Shown one piece after another: positions 14,675-25,214 of a stretch of DNA of 41,483 nt. The notes below the pieces were generated by a model. The model saw nothing but the letters and a program-made list of their open reading frames with translations. It was not told the DNA's origin and searched no databases. Numbering within the stretch: position 1 is the first letter of the stretch; each line of letters opens with the position of its first letter. Origin of the DNA: Mycolicibacterium canariasense (lineage in GTDB: Bacteria > Actinomycetota > Actinomycetes > Mycobacteriales > Mycobacteriaceae); the NCBI RefSeq assembly GCF_002101555.1, contig NZ_LQOL01000028.1, forward strand, positions 1 to 41,483, in the 5' to 3' direction. Made by a program: the position numbers and the translations under genes.

Positions 14675-16222
14675 ATGCAGTTCGACGTCGTCATCGTCGG
14701 GGGCGGACACAACGGACTGGTGGCCGCCGCCTATCTGGCTCGCGCGGGACGGCGGGTGCGGCTGTTGGAACAGCTCGACCACGTGGGCGGCGCAGCGGTG
14801 TCCGCGCACGCCTTCGACGGCGTCGACGCCCGGCTGTCGCGCTACTCGTACCTGGTCAGCCTGCTGCCACGGCGGATCATCGACGATCTGGGCGCCCGGA
14901 TCCGGCTGGCCCGCCGGCGGTACTCGTCGTACAGCCCGGACCCCGGAACCGGTGGATCCACCGGGCTGCTGCTGGGTCCGCAGAACACCTTCGAGGCGAT
15001 CGGTGCGGCGTCGGACGCCGCGGGGTTCGCGGAGTTCTACCGCCGCACCGGTGCGCTGACCAAGGCCCTGTGGCCGACGCTGCTGCAGCCACTGGAAACC
15101 AGGTCGGCGGCGCGGCGGCGGGTACTGGCGGGCGGAGTCGACGCCGCCACCGCGTGGCGAGACATCGTGGAACAGCCGATCGGGCACGCCATCACGGCGG
15201 CCGTGCGCAACGACCTGGTCCGCGGGGTGGTCGCCACCGACGCCCTGATCGGTACCTTCGCCTCCACCGACGACCCGGCACTGCTGCAGAACGTGTGCTT
15301 CCTGTACCACCTGATCGGCGGCGGCACCGGCGACTGGGACGTGCCGATCGGCGGAATGGGCGCGGTCACCGGGGCCCTGAGCGCCGCCGCGAGCGGATTC
15401 GGCGCCGAGATCAGCACCGGCGCAGAGGTTTTTGCGATCACCCCGGACGGCGAGGTGCACTACCGGCACGGCGGCGCCGAGCACGTCGTGTCCGGCGCCG
15501 TGGTGCTGGCGGGCGTGACGCCCACGGTGCTGGCCGGGTTGCTGGGCGAGCCGGCACCAGCCGCGGCGCCGGGGGCACAGATCAAGGTCAACCTGATGCT
15601 GCGCCGCCTCCCCCGCCTGCGGGACACCTCGGTGTCCGCCGAGCAGGCATTCGGCGGCACCTTCCACATCAACGAGACGCTCACCCAGCTGGAGACCGCC
15701 TACACCACCGCCGCAGGCGGCCACGTCCCCGATCCGCTGCCCTGCGAGATCTACTGCCATTCCCTGACCGATCCCAGCATCCTGTCCCCGGCGTTGCGCG
15801 AGAGTGGGGCGCAGACCCTGACGGTGTTCGGGCTGCACACCCCGCACAGCCTGTCCGCCGGCGGCGATCCGGACCGGGTCAGGGACCGGCTCACGTCGGC
15901 CGCCTTGGACTCGCTGAATTCCGTTCTGGCCGAACCGATTCAGGACGTCATCATGGAAGACGCCGCGGGCCGGCTGTGCATCGAGGCCAAGACCACCGTC
16001 GACCTGGACCACACCCTGGGTATGACCGCGGGCAACATCTTCCACGGCGGGTTGAGCTGGCCGTTCGCCGAAGACGACGAGCCACTGGACACACCCGCCC
16101 GGCGCTGGGGCGTCGCCACCGCACATCCGCGGATCCTGTTGTGCGGGTCGGGGTCACGACGCGGCGGTGCGGTGTCGGGTATCGGCGGGCACAACGCCGC
16201 CATGGCGGTTCTAGAGGGCTAG
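14675..16222 (+). CDS. FAD/NAD(P)-dependent oxidoreductase, PYROXD2/phytoene desaturase-like (Rv0897c type)
   Basis: This is a 515-residue flavoprotein. The N-terminal dinucleotide-binding fold is clear (VVIVGGGHNGLVAAAYLARAG, ending in LLEQ). A C-terminal flavin-closing block GLSWPFAED...CGSGSRRGGAVSGIGGHNAA completes the CrtI/PYROXD2 architecture. The reaction is unknown; carotenoid desaturation is unlikely without other crt genes nearby. ATG 14675 starts just before the flavin fold; GTG 14666, three codons upstream in frame, is possible. The end overlaps the convergent MarR gene by 12 bases, so transcription of one may disturb the other. Confidence 0.88.
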   Translation: MQFDVVIVGGGHNGLVAAAYLARAGRRVRLLEQLDHVGGAAVSAHAFDGVDARLSRYSYLVSLLPRRIIDDLGARIRLARRRYSSYSPDPGTGGSTGLLLGPQNTFEAIGAASDAAGFAEFYRRTGALTKALWPTLLQPLETRSAARRRVLAGGVDAATAWRDIVEQPIGHAITAAVRNDLVRGVVATDALIGTFASTDDPALLQNVCFLYHLIGGGTGDWDVPIGGMGAVTGALSAAASGFGAEISTGAEVFAITPDGEVHYRHGGAEHVVSGAVVLAGVTPTVLAGLLGEPAPAAAPGAQIKVNLMLRRLPRLRDTSVSAEQAFGGTFHINETLTQLETAYTTAAGGHVPDPLPCEIYCHSLTDPSILSPALRESGAQTLTVFGLHTPHSLSAGGDPDRVRDRLTSAALDSLNSVLAEPIQDVIMEDAAGRLCIEAKTTVDLDHTLGMTAGNIFHGGLSWPFAEDDEPLDTPARRWGVATAHPRILLCGSGSRRGGAVSGIGGHNAAMAVLEG

Positions 16223-16627
16223 TTTGCGCAGAACCGTCTGCAGCGCACGCAGATCCGCTTCATCGAGGCCGGCGAGCGCGGCGGGTGCGGGATCCTGCAC
16301 CGCCTCGACGGCGGCCGCCAGCGCCTGCCCCTCGTCGGTGAGCGACACGACCTTGCAGCGCCGGTTGGCCGGGTTGGTCTGACGCAGCACCAGCCCGCGT
16401 TCCTCCAGATCGTTGACCGCCACCGTCGCCGCGGGCGCGTCCAGGGTGGCCGCCTCGGCCAGTTCCTTGACCGTCATCGGGGTACGCGCCAGCCGACGCA
16501 GCACCCGGATCCGGCTGAACGGCAGGCCGGACCGTTCGATCACCGCACGCTTCCAGTCGCCGCGGTTCTCGTGCACGAGGGCGGCCATCCGCTGCCACAC
16601 CTCGTCGGCGAGCGGGTTATCCGACAT
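16211..16627 (-). CDS. MarR-family transcriptional regulator
   Basis: This is a 138-residue winged-helix regulator. The recognition region TVKELAEAATLDAPAATVAV and wing LEERGLVLRQTNPANRRCKVVSLT are typical MarR, flanked by dimerisation helices. One Cys in the wing (NRRCKV) could be redox-sensitive, though that is speculation. It starts 11 bases inside the end of the upstream drug exporter gene, so it is the second gene of that operon and most likely represses it, with release on ligand binding. The 3' end overlaps the convergent oxidoreductase gene. Confidence 0.9.
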   Translation of the reverse strand: MSDNPLADEVWQRMAALVHENRGDWKRAVIERSGLPFSRIRVLRRLARTPMTVKELAEAATLDAPAATVAVNDLEERGLVLRQTNPANRRCKVVSLTDEGQALAAAVEAVQDPAPAALAGLDEADLRALQTVLRKLAL

Positions 16628-18068
16628 GGACGGGCGCCTCCTGGCGCCCCTCGATCAGCGGCGCCAGCCGCTGTGCCGAGGCCAGCGCCCGCGGGGCGGT
16701 GGACACGAAGCCCAGCACGATGATCACCACCCCGAGACCGACGGACGTGAACCACAGCGGCCGGGCCGCGCGCATGAAGTCCAGGCCGGTGGACGGCAGC
16801 GACGTCCCGATGACCGAACCGCACAGCGCCACACCGATACTGACCCCGATCTGGCGACTGGTGCTGGTCACCGCGGACGCCGCACCGGCACGATCCAGCG
16901 GCATGCCGCTGACCGCCGCGTTGGTGATCGGGGCGTTGACCATGGAAAAGCCCATGCCGAACACGGCGAACACCACCAGCAGCGCCCACACCGGCGTCGT
17001 CGCCGTCAAGAAGGTCAACATCAACGACACCGTCGTGATGAGCACCCCGGCGGTCAGCAGTGACGGCCGTGCGCCGTAGCGGCCCACCAACCGGCCCGAC
17101 AGTGGCGAGAACACCAAGCCGCCGATGGCGATGGGCAGGTAGATCAGCCCGGTGTGCATCGCCGAATAACCGCGCTCGTTCTGCAGGTACAGCGACATCA
17201 TGAACAGGAACGCGCCCCAGGTGGCGAAGGCGCTGACGGCGATGACGGTCGCCGATGCGAACGGGACGCTGCGGAAGAACCGCAGGTCGATGAACGGGTC
17301 GTGGCGGCGGGACTCGAACCGCAGGAACGCCGTGAACGCGGCCACCGCGACACCGGCCGTGATGAGGACGCGGGGATGGCCCCAGCCCAGCGCCGGGCCC
17401 TCGATCAGCGTGTACACCACGCCGAAGAGGAACAGCACGGCCAGGCCCTGACCGATCGGGTCGACATTGCGCATGGTCGCCGATTTGGTTTCCGGCACGA
17501 AGATCGCGGTGAGGATGATCGCGGCCGCGCAGATGGGCAGATTGATCCAGAACACCGCGCGCCAGCTCACGTACTCGATGAGCAGACCGCCCACCGTCGG
17601 CCCCAGCGCCATCGAGATGCCGATCACCGCGCCCCAGAAGCCCAGCGCCCGGGCGCGTTCCACCCGGCCGGTGAACACCTGCGAGATGATGGACAGCGCA
17701 ACGGGATTGAGCATCGATCCGCCGATGCCCTGCAACAGCCGGGCCGCGATCAGGGTGTCGATACCGGGTGCCAGGCTGCACAGCAGCGAACCGAGGGCGA
17801 ACACGGTCAGCCCGATCTGGAAGACGCGGCGGCGGCCGAACCGGTCGCCCATGGCACCCGACAGCATCAGCAGCGAGGCCAGCACCAGGGTGTAGATGTC
17901 CACCACCCACTGCAATTGCGCGGGGCTGGCGCCGAGGTCGGCGCGGATGGACGGGATGGCCACGTTGACGATGGTGGCGTCCATCGACACGATGAGCAGG
18001 CTCAGGCAACAGGACACCAGCACGATGGCCTTGCGCCGCGGCGTCAGCGTGTCGATGGTGTCATTCAC
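16617..18068 (-). CDS. MFS drug:H+ antiporter, DHA2 (EmrB/QacA) family
   Basis: This is a 483-residue inner-membrane transporter with about 14 hydrophobic segments. Family signatures are SMDATIVNVAIPSI in helix 1 (motif D1, with the membrane-embedded Asp), GAMGDRFGRRRVF in the 2-3 loop (motif A) and GPTVGGLLIEYVSWRAVFWINLP (motif C region). These proteins use the proton gradient to expel amphipathic drugs or dyes. GTG 18068 is the start. Overlapping inverted repeats lie right at the start codon, as expected for a MarR operator, and the co-transcribed MarR gene follows. Confidence 0.92.
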   Translation of the reverse strand: MNDTIDTLTPRRKAIVLVSCCLSLLIVSMDATIVNVAIPSIRADLGASPAQLQWVVDIYTLVLASLLMLSGAMGDRFGRRRVFQIGLTVFALGSLLCSLAPGIDTLIAARLLQGIGGSMLNPVALSIISQVFTGRVERARALGFWGAVIGISMALGPTVGGLLIEYVSWRAVFWINLPICAAAIILTAIFVPETKSATMRNVDPIGQGLAVLFLFGVVYTLIEGPALGWGHPRVLITAGVAVAAFTAFLRFESRRHDPFIDLRFFRSVPFASATVIAVSAFATWGAFLFMMSLYLQNERGYSAMHTGLIYLPIAIGGLVFSPLSGRLVGRYGARPSLLTAGVLITTVSLMLTFLTATTPVWALLVVFAVFGMGFSMVNAPITNAAVSGMPLDRAGAASAVTSTSRQIGVSIGVALCGSVIGTSLPSTGLDFMRAARPLWFTSVGLGVVIIVLGFVSTAPRALASAQRLAPLIEGRQEAPVHVG

Positions 18069-18093
18069 ACAACCATTGTGGAACTACAACCTT
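18068..18093. promoter_or_regulatory. probable MarR operator at the exporter start
   Basis: CACAACCATTGTG (18068-18080) is an inverted repeat with 5-bp arms. It is joined by a second GGTTGTAG-like half-site just beyond, giving two GGTTGT half-sites on the minus strand. It touches the exporter start codon, so binding would block transcription or translation initiation. The link to the neighbouring MarR is inferred. Confidence 0.45.
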
Positions 18094-18127
18094 TAGCTAT
18101 GCAAACGCTGTCAGTCGCCAGACGTAA

Positions 18128-18160
18128 AACTCCCGCCCTTTCGCTGCAAGGGCGGGAGTT
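18128..18160 (-). terminator. intrinsic terminator of gltA2
   Basis: There is a perfect 13-bp stem (18128-18140 with 18148-18160) around a 7-base loop. Read on the minus strand, the stem runs straight into TTTTAC, giving a short U-tract. It begins 22 bases after the gltA2 stop and separates gltA2 from the exporter operon downstream. Confidence 0.85.
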
Positions 18161-18181
18161 CTATGTCTGTTCGTGGGACCG

Positions 18182-19486
<1,305 letters not shown>

Positions 19487-19671
19487 TGGAACCCCTTCTG
19501 TGGTCGTCGGCTACGCGTCACTACTGGACGGTAGTCGCTAACGGTGCGGCGCGCTTGCGTGGGGTACCGGCTGCCGGGATTGCCGCAACCGCTCGACCAT
19601 CGCCGACGGGGTGTGCACCCCTCCGCCGACTCGATCGACCAGTACCGGCCGGAGGTCCGGAACCGGTGCGA

Positions 19672-20349
19672 TCAGACATGCGCTGCCATGTCGAGGCCGG
19701 CCACGAACTCGGCCGCGTGGGTACAGGCCTCGTTGAGCCGCTGCACCATCAGCAGCGGGCCCAGCCGGGCATCGGCGGTATCGGCGACCAGGTCGCCGCA
19801 GGCGGCCACCATGATCGACGAGAACATCGACACCCCCAGGCACAGCCGGCGATCGTCGATCGGCACGCCCATGCGATCGGCAAGCAGGGCAAGCACTCTG
19901 GGGTGGCGGAACTCGAAGGCGCCGTGGCGCAAGGCGTCCGAACCGTTGATGATGCGCAACATCAGCACGATGCGGTCCTTGGTGAGCCGGCCGACGGTCT
20001 GGCCGTCCACGCGGGTGAGCACCTCGACGTGCGCGGAGCGCAGGGCCTCCACCGGGCCCAGATGCGGTGGCAGCCGGGTGATCTCATCGGCGATCTCGTC
20101 GGCGAGATCCTCGATGAGGGTGAGGAAGACGGCCTCCTTCGTCGCAAAATACCGGCTGAAGGTGCGCGCAGACACCTCGGCCTGCGCAGCGATCTGTTCG
20201 ACTGTGGTGTGCTCGTAGCCCTGGCGCAAGCACAGCTCGAGCGCGGCGTCGACAAGTGTCGCGCGGGTTCGTTGTTTCTTGCGTTCACGCAGGCCGAGAT
20301 CGGCAGCCCCCGCGGCATCAGCCATTACTGGATGGTAACTCTCGGTCAC
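19672..20349 (-). CDS. TetR-family transcriptional regulator
   Basis: This is a 225-residue TetR regulator. The N-terminal helix-turn-helix reads RATLVDAALELCLRQGYEHT, then VEQIAAQAEVSARTFSRYFATKE. The ligand-binding half is all-helical and unassignable. GTG 20349 overlaps the stop of the upstream MFS gene (GTGA), consistent with coupling; ATG 20325, eight codons later, is the alternative and lies nearer the conserved domain. Its place as second gene behind a transporter suggests it controls that transporter, but the effector is unknown. The 185 bases between its stop and gltA2 hold only the gltA2 leader; I see no gene there. Confidence 0.87.
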   Translation of the reverse strand: MTESYHPVMADAAGAADLGLRERKKQRTRATLVDAALELCLRQGYEHTTVEQIAAQAEVSARTFSRYFATKEAVFLTLIEDLADEIADEITRLPPHLGPVEALRSAHVEVLTRVDGQTVGRLTKDRIVLMLRIINGSDALRHGAFEFRHPRVLALLADRMGVPIDDRRLCLGVSMFSSIMVAACGDLVADTADARLGPLLMVQRLNEACTHAAEFVAGLDMAAHV

Positions 20350-21629
20350 CGCTCATCTTGGCTATACGCCCGGACCCGATAACGCACGAATGCCGGCCCC
20401 GCCAACGCGGCCAGCACCACGCCGATCACCACCAACAGACCGCCGCCTGCCGCAGCGACCGTCGTCCCGACAGCGGCGGCGGCCGCGCCGTGGGCCACGT
20501 CCGCGATCCGCGGGCCGCCGGCCACCACCACCGTGAACACTCCCTGCAACCGACCGCGCAGGTCGTCGGAGGCCGCCTCTTGCAAGATGGTCGACCGGAA
20601 CGCCGCCGACACCATGTCCGCCGCGCCGCCGAGCGCCAGGAAGCCCAGCGCCAGCCACAGCATCAGCCCGGCCGTGCCGTGCGCGGCTCCGGCGGCCAGC
20701 CCGAACCCGAGCATCGCCACACCCCACACCACGATGGCCATCACCACCGTCAGGCCTTGCCGGCGGATCCTGGGCAGCCAGCCGGAGAACACCCCACCGG
20801 CGACCGCGCCGACCGACATGGCCGCCGACAGCAGCGCCATGGTGGTGCCGCCCTCGACCGGCCCGCCGAAGCTCTCGTGGGCCATCTGCGGGAACAGCGC
20901 CCGCGGCATGCCGAAGATCATCGCGATCAGGTCGACGACGAACGACAGCAGCACCACCTGGTTGCCGGCCAGGTAGCGGAACCCCTCGAGCACGGCGCGG
21001 AACCCGAACTTGCTCGCCCCGTCGCCGGCGCCGGTCGGCGGCATCTTCGCCAGCCGCACCGTCGCCCAGATCGGGGTAATGCAGGTGATGGCGTCGATCA
21101 GGTACAGCGTCGACAGGTCGACGAAATGCAGCAGCACCCCCGCCAGCAGCGGCCCGACGATGGCGCCGAACTGCATGACCGTCATGTTCAGCGAGTTGGC
21201 CGCGGGCAGCTGCTCGGCCGGCAGCATGCGCGGGATAGCGGCCGCCCGGGTGGGCGAGTTGACGGCGTAGAACACCTGCTGCACCGACAGCAGGCACAGC
21301 ACCACCCAGACGTTGTTCAGGGCGAGCGCGGCCTGCAGCCACAGCAGCACCGACGCCACGGCGAGCCCGACGGCGGTGATGATCAGCAGCAGCCGCCGGT
21401 CCATGGCGTCGGCCAAGGCGCCGCCCCACAGACCGAAGACGATCAGCGGGACGAGGGCGAACAGGCCGGCCAACCCTACGTACGCGGAGCTCTCGGTGAG
21501 GGCGTAGAGCTGGACGGGAACCGCGAAGATGGTCAGGTTCCCGCCGATGACGGTGACGATGCCGGCCAGCCACAACCGCCGAAAGTCCGGGGTCTTCAGC
21601 GGTGTGGTGTCGGCGAACAGCTTTCTCAC
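20346..21629 (-). CDS. MFS exporter, EntS/DHA3-like
   Basis: This is a 427-residue transporter with about 12 hydrophobic segments and a 2-3 loop motif GGALADAMDRRLLL. The overall pattern, with NSPTRAAAIPRMLPAEQLPAANSL between helices and RSTILQEAASDDLRGRLQGVF in the second half, is typical of the EntS/DHA3 branch, which exports siderophores or macrolides. GTG 21629 starts the gene, nearly on top of a tandem 30-bp repeat. It shares a 4-base overlap with the downstream TetR gene. Confidence 0.88.
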   Translation of the reverse strand: MRKLFADTTPLKTPDFRRLWLAGIVTVIGGNLTIFAVPVQLYALTESSAYVGLAGLFALVPLIVFGLWGGALADAMDRRLLLIITAVGLAVASVLLWLQAALALNNVWVVLCLLSVQQVFYAVNSPTRAAAIPRMLPAEQLPAANSLNMTVMQFGAIVGPLLAGVLLHFVDLSTLYLIDAITCITPIWATVRLAKMPPTGAGDGASKFGFRAVLEGFRYLAGNQVVLLSFVVDLIAMIFGMPRALFPQMAHESFGGPVEGGTTMALLSAAMSVGAVAGGVFSGWLPRIRRQGLTVVMAIVVWGVAMLGFGLAAGAAHGTAGLMLWLALGFLALGGAADMVSAAFRSTILQEAASDDLRGRLQGVFTVVVAGGPRIADVAHGAAAAAVGTTVAAAGGGLLVVIGVVLAALAGPAFVRYRVRAYSQDER

Positions 21630-21630
21630 A

Positions 21631-21741
21631 GCAGGGCGAGCGAAGCGACGGGGAATGTCACCAGGGCGAGCGAAGCGACGGGGAATGTCACCAGGGCGAG
21701 CGAAGCGACGGGGAATGTCACCAGGGCGGGCGAAGCGACGG
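21631..21741. repeat. tandem 30-bp repeat, three copies plus a partial fourth
   Basis: Units at 21631-21660, 21661-21690 and 21691-21720 are nearly identical (core AGGGCGAGCGAAGCGACGGG, then GAATGTCA). A partial copy with one change runs to 21741, directly against the pdxH stop. The array fills the whole gap between pdxH and the MFS gene. It does not look like a CRISPR, because there are no spacers. It resembles the short intergenic minisatellites seen in mycobacteria. Confidence 0.92.
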
Positions 21742-22437
21742 TCACGGCTGCAACCGCTCGACAGTGAATGTCGCCGCCGGAGCGGCTCCGGCGGTCACCC
21801 GAATCCTGTTGTGCACCCGGTTCTCCCGGCCCTGCCAGAACTCGAGGACCTCGGGCGCGATCAAGTACCCGCCCCAGTGTGGCGGTACCGGCACCACCTC
21901 CTGATCGGCGAACCGGGCCGTCACCTCGTCGAGCTGATCGAGCAGTGCGCGCCGGCTCGCGATGGGCTGGGACTGGTGCGACGCCCACGCCCCGAGCTGA
22001 GAACCGCGCGGCCGCTTGCTCCAGTAGTCGGCGGTGGCCTCGGCGGACACTTTGGTCACCGGGCCCCGGACATGCACCTGTCGTCCCAGGCCGTACCAGG
22101 GGAACGTGGCCGACGCGTACGGGGTCGCGGCCAGCTGCTCACCCTTGGCAGAGTCGTAATTGGTGTAGAAGCTGATCCCGGATTCATCCACGCTTTTGCA
22201 CAACACCGTCCTTGTGACGGGCCTTCCCCGGTCGTCGACGGTGGCCACCACCATGGCATTGGCCTCGGGCACCCCGGCCGCCCAGGCGTCGGCGATCCAG
22301 CTGCGCAGGAGGGTCAGCCAGCCGGTCGAGGGGTCGGGGCCGAGCCAGTCGGCGTCCAGGTCCGGGCTGCCATCCTTCTCGACGGATCCGTACTCGACCC
22401 GCATCCTGGCAAGATCCTGATCACCCGTGCTGCTCAC
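21742..22437 (-). CDS. pdxH: pyridoxine/pyridoxamine 5'-phosphate oxidase PdxH
   Basis: This is a 231-residue FMN enzyme that makes pyridoxal 5'-phosphate from PNP or PMP. Conserved blocks are MRVEYGS near the N-terminus, [86 protein letters not shown] and the C-terminal ERLQP signature. GTG 22437 starts it, divergent from citA with about 70 bases between. PLP made here would serve SerC, encoded later in the window. Confidence 0.95.
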   Translation of the reverse strand: MSSTGDQDLARMRVEYGSVEKDGSPDLDADWLGPDPSTGWLTLLRSWIADAWAAGVPEANAMVVATVDDRGRPVTRTVLCKSVDESGISFYTNYDSAKGEQLAATPYASATFPWYGLGRQVHVRGPVTKVSAEATADYWSKRPRGSQLGAWASHQSQPIASRRALLDQLDEVTARFADQEVVPVPPHWGGYLIAPEVLEFWQGRENRVHNRIRVTAGAAPAATFTVERLQP

Positions 22438-22507
22438 GCGATAACGCTACGCCAGCCGACGGTCACCGGCATGTGGCCGGTCCCGGCCCGGGTGCGACAA
22501 TTCGCGC

Positions 22508-23623
22508 ATGACCGTTCCGGAAAACTTCGTTGCCGGGCTGGAGGGCGTCGTCGCCTTCACCACCGAAATCGCCGAGCCGGACAAAGACGGCGGGGCGCTG
22601 CGCTACCGCGGCGTCGACATCGAAGATCTGGTGGCCAGGCGTGTCACCTTCGGCGACGTGTGGGGCCTGCTGGTCGACGGCGAGTTCGGGCACGGCCTCG
22701 CCCCGGCCGAACCGTTCCCGCTGCCCATCCACTCCGGCGATGTGCGAGTGGACGTGCAGGCCGGGCTGGCCATGCTCGCCCCGATCTGGGGATACGCCCC
22801 GCTGTTGGACATCGACGACCAGACCGCCCGCGAGCAGCTCGCGCGCGCCTCGGTGATGGCGCTGTCGTATGTCGCGCAGTCCGCCCGCGGTATCGGCCGG
22901 CCCGCGGTGTCGCAGCGCACCATCGACGAATGCCCCACCGTCACAGCACGATTCATGACCCGGTGGCAGGGCGACCCCGATCCCCGGCACGTCGAGGCGA
23001 TCGACGCGTACTGGGTGACCGCCGCCGAACACGGCATGAACGCGTCGACGTTCACCGCCCGGGTGATCGCCTCCACCGGCGCCGACGTGGCCGCGTCGCT
23101 GTCGGGCGCGGTGGGTGCGATGAGCGGGCCGCTGCACGGTGGCGCGCCGGCCCGGGTGCTGCCGATGATCGAGGAGGCCGAGCGGACCGGCGACGCCCGG
23201 GCGGTGGTCCGCGGCATCTTGGATCGCAACGAGAAGCTGATGGGCTTCGGGCACCGGGTGTACCGCGCCGAAGATCCGCGGGCGCGGGTGCTGAGGGCGA
23301 CGGCGCAACGCCTGGGTGCGCCGCGCTTCGAGGTGGCCTCGGCGCTGGAGCAGGCCGCACTGGCCGAACTGCGTGAGCGCCGGCCCGACCGCGCCATCGA
23401 GACCAACGTGGAGTTCTGGGCGGCGGTCATCCTGGACTTCGCGCAGGTGCCCAGCCGGATGATGCCCGCCATGTTCACCTGCGGGCGTACCGCGGGCTGG
23501 TGTGCACACATCCTGGAGCAGAAGCACCTCGGCAAGCTGGTGCGTCCGGCCGCGATCTACGTCGGCCCCGATCCGCGGTCACCGGAATCGGTGCCGGGCT
23601 GGGACCGCGTCCACACCGCCTGA
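22508..23623 (+). CDS. citA: citrate synthase 2, CitA
   Basis: This is a 371-residue citrate synthase of the shorter bacterial type, lacking the N-terminal extension of GltA2. The active-site regions are GPLHGGAPARV, LMGFGHRVYRAEDPRA and, near the end, TNVEFWAAVILDF, where the catalytic Asp/Glu region sits. The last has the sequence N-V-E-F where GltA2 has N-V-D-Y, so Glu replaces the usual catalytic Asp, as I read it. In M. tuberculosis CitA is the second, non-GltA2 citrate synthase. ATG 22508 starts it. Confidence 0.93.
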   Translation: MTVPENFVAGLEGVVAFTTEIAEPDKDGGALRYRGVDIEDLVARRVTFGDVWGLLVDGEFGHGLAPAEPFPLPIHSGDVRVDVQAGLAMLAPIWGYAPLLDIDDQTAREQLARASVMALSYVAQSARGIGRPAVSQRTIDECPTVTARFMTRWQGDPDPRHVEAIDAYWVTAAEHGMNASTFTARVIASTGADVAASLSGAVGAMSGPLHGGAPARVLPMIEEAERTGDARAVVRGILDRNEKLMGFGHRVYRAEDPRARVLRATAQRLGAPRFEVASALEQAALAELRERRPDRAIETNVEFWAAVILDFAQVPSRMMPAMFTCGRTAGWCAHILEQKHLGKLVRPAAIYVGPDPRSPESVPGWDRVHTA

Positions 23624-23633
23624 CCGCGCCGCG

Positions 23634-25049
23634 CTACCCACAAATTTCTCGGTTACCCAAGCACAGCCCGACACCGCCACCACCCCTGACGATGCCGCGC
23701 TGCCAGGACACCCTGGCCCAGATGGGCGCACCGGCCACCATGGTGAACGGCGTCGCCATGGGGAAATCGTCTTCGGCGGAGCGTATCTCGGTGTTCCGCA
23801 CGATGGTGGCCAGGGCCAGGGTGGCCTCCAACATGGCGAAGTGATCGCCGATGCAGGACCGCGGCCCGGCGCCGAACGGCAGGTACTGCCAGCGGTCCAT
23901 GGACTTCAACGCCTCCGGCCGGAACCGCTGCGGATCGAAGACCTGCGGCCATTCCCACAGCGTCGGATCCCGTTGCACCGCATAGGTTCCGAACAACAAC
24001 AGGGTGCCCGCCTTGATCCGGTGACCGTCGACCTCGAGATCCTGCACCGCCACCCGGGACACGCCGGGGGCGGGCGGGCACAGCCGCAGCGCCTCCCGCA
24101 GCACCTGCCCGGTGTACTCGAGCCGGTCGAGATCGTCGGGCCCGAGCGGGCGGTCGCCGAGTTCGGCGGCCTCGGCCCGGACATTCTCCTGCATCTCCGG
24201 GTACCGGCCCAGCTGCCACAGCGCGTAGGTCAGTGCGGTGGCCGTCGTGTCGTGCCCCGCGGCGATGAACACGATGAGCTCGTCGCGGATCTGGGCGTCG
24301 GTCAGCCCCTCCCCCGTCTCCGGGTCCCGGGCCGCCATCAAGGCCCGCACCAGGGGTGCGTCCAGATCGGGATCCGCGCGGCAGGCGCGCAGCACATCAT
24401 CGGCGAGGGTCCGCAAGGTCGCGGCCGCCGCCCTGGCCCGGCTGCGCCCCGGGGTCGGCACCCAACGGGGCAACCGGACCGGCGAGGTCGCGCGATCGGC
24501 GATATAGGTGAGCACGGTGCGCAGCGGTTCGTCGATGGACTCCGCCCGGCGGTCCAGGTCGACGCCGAGCACGGAGCGGCCGAGGGCTCGCATGGTCAAC
24601 CGGCGGCATTCGGTGTCCAGGTCGACGCGCGCCCCCTCGGCCCAGCCGTCCACCACGTCCTGCGCGGCCTGGGCCATATCGCCGGCGAACGTCTGTACAT
24701 GTTTCTTGGTGAACAGGGGCTGCACCGCGCGCCGGCGCGGCAACCACTCGTCGTGCATCATGTCGAACAGGTTGGCGCCGAGCACGTGCTGCATCTCGCG
24801 ATGCATGAACGTCTTCTCCAGGTACTGGTCGCTGCGGCCGAGCATGTCGCGGCCACCGCGCGGCGAGGTGACGACCACGACCTCTTCGGTAAGCCACCGC
24901 GGTCCGAGCTTGAGTCGTGTCACCGGACCGCCGGCGTCGCGTAGCAGCTCGAAGCCGGTGTGGAAGCTGCGCAGGGCACGCAGCTGCTCGCGATACGGCA
25001 GCGGATTGAGCGGCGCCAACGGCAGCTGCTCGACAGTGTCGTTGCTCAT
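23634..25049 (-). CDS. cytochrome P450
   Basis: This is a 471-residue P450 monooxygenase, soluble with no membrane anchor. Diagnostic parts are the I-helix oxygen-activation motif AAGHDTTA (about 263-270), the K-helix ExxR (E319-R322), and the haem loop FGAGPRSCIG with ligand C399. The general pattern is closer to the CYP4/CYP102-like class than to CYP51 or CYP125, but I cannot name the subfamily or substrate. The last 20 or so residues (RGIVRGGGGVG onward) look unlike a normal P450 C-terminus and may be low-complexity drift. It is convergent with citA, with 10 bases between stops. Electrons might come from FprB, encoded about 2 kb away. Confidence 0.93.
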   Translation of the reverse strand: MSNDTVEQLPLAPLNPLPYREQLRALRSFHTGFELLRDAGGPVTRLKLGPRWLTEEVVVVTSPRGGRDMLGRSDQYLEKTFMHREMQHVLGANLFDMMHDEWLPRRRAVQPLFTKKHVQTFAGDMAQAAQDVVDGWAEGARVDLDTECRRLTMRALGRSVLGVDLDRRAESIDEPLRTVLTYIADRATSPVRLPRWVPTPGRSRARAAAATLRTLADDVLRACRADPDLDAPLVRALMAARDPETGEGLTDAQIRDELIVFIAAGHDTTATALTYALWQLGRYPEMQENVRAEAAELGDRPLGPDDLDRLEYTGQVLREALRLCPPAPGVSRVAVQDLEVDGHRIKAGTLLLFGTYAVQRDPTLWEWPQVFDPQRFRPEALKSMDRWQYLPFGAGPRSCIGDHFAMLEATLALATIVRNTEIRSAEDDFPMATPFTMVAGAPIWARVSWQRGIVRGGGGVGLCLGNREICG

Positions 25050-25214
25050 ATGAGCAGCTTCTTGCCGTCTGCCGAGCAGCCCTAGCGTAGTGGACTACCT
25101 GTCTTTGTTTGCTTGTCGGTGCGCGGTGGTTTCATGGCACCGGTCCGCGATGAGATCCGCGGTTGCGGCCGGTCAGTATCATCGTCCGCCCGCCATCTCA
25201 TGGAGGAGAAACCC

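Noticed and set aside
14441..16126. 561-codon minus-strand frame over the oxidoreductase
   Set aside because: Shadow frame; the plus strand has a complete flavoprotein with a dinucleotide fold.
21631..21741. CRISPR array
   Set aside because: The repeats are directly adjacent with no unique spacers and no cas genes nearby.
20256..21767. 503-codon plus-strand frame across the TetR and MFS genes
   Set aside because: Composition is His/Gln/Arg-rich and the opposite strand encodes clear TetR and MFS proteins.
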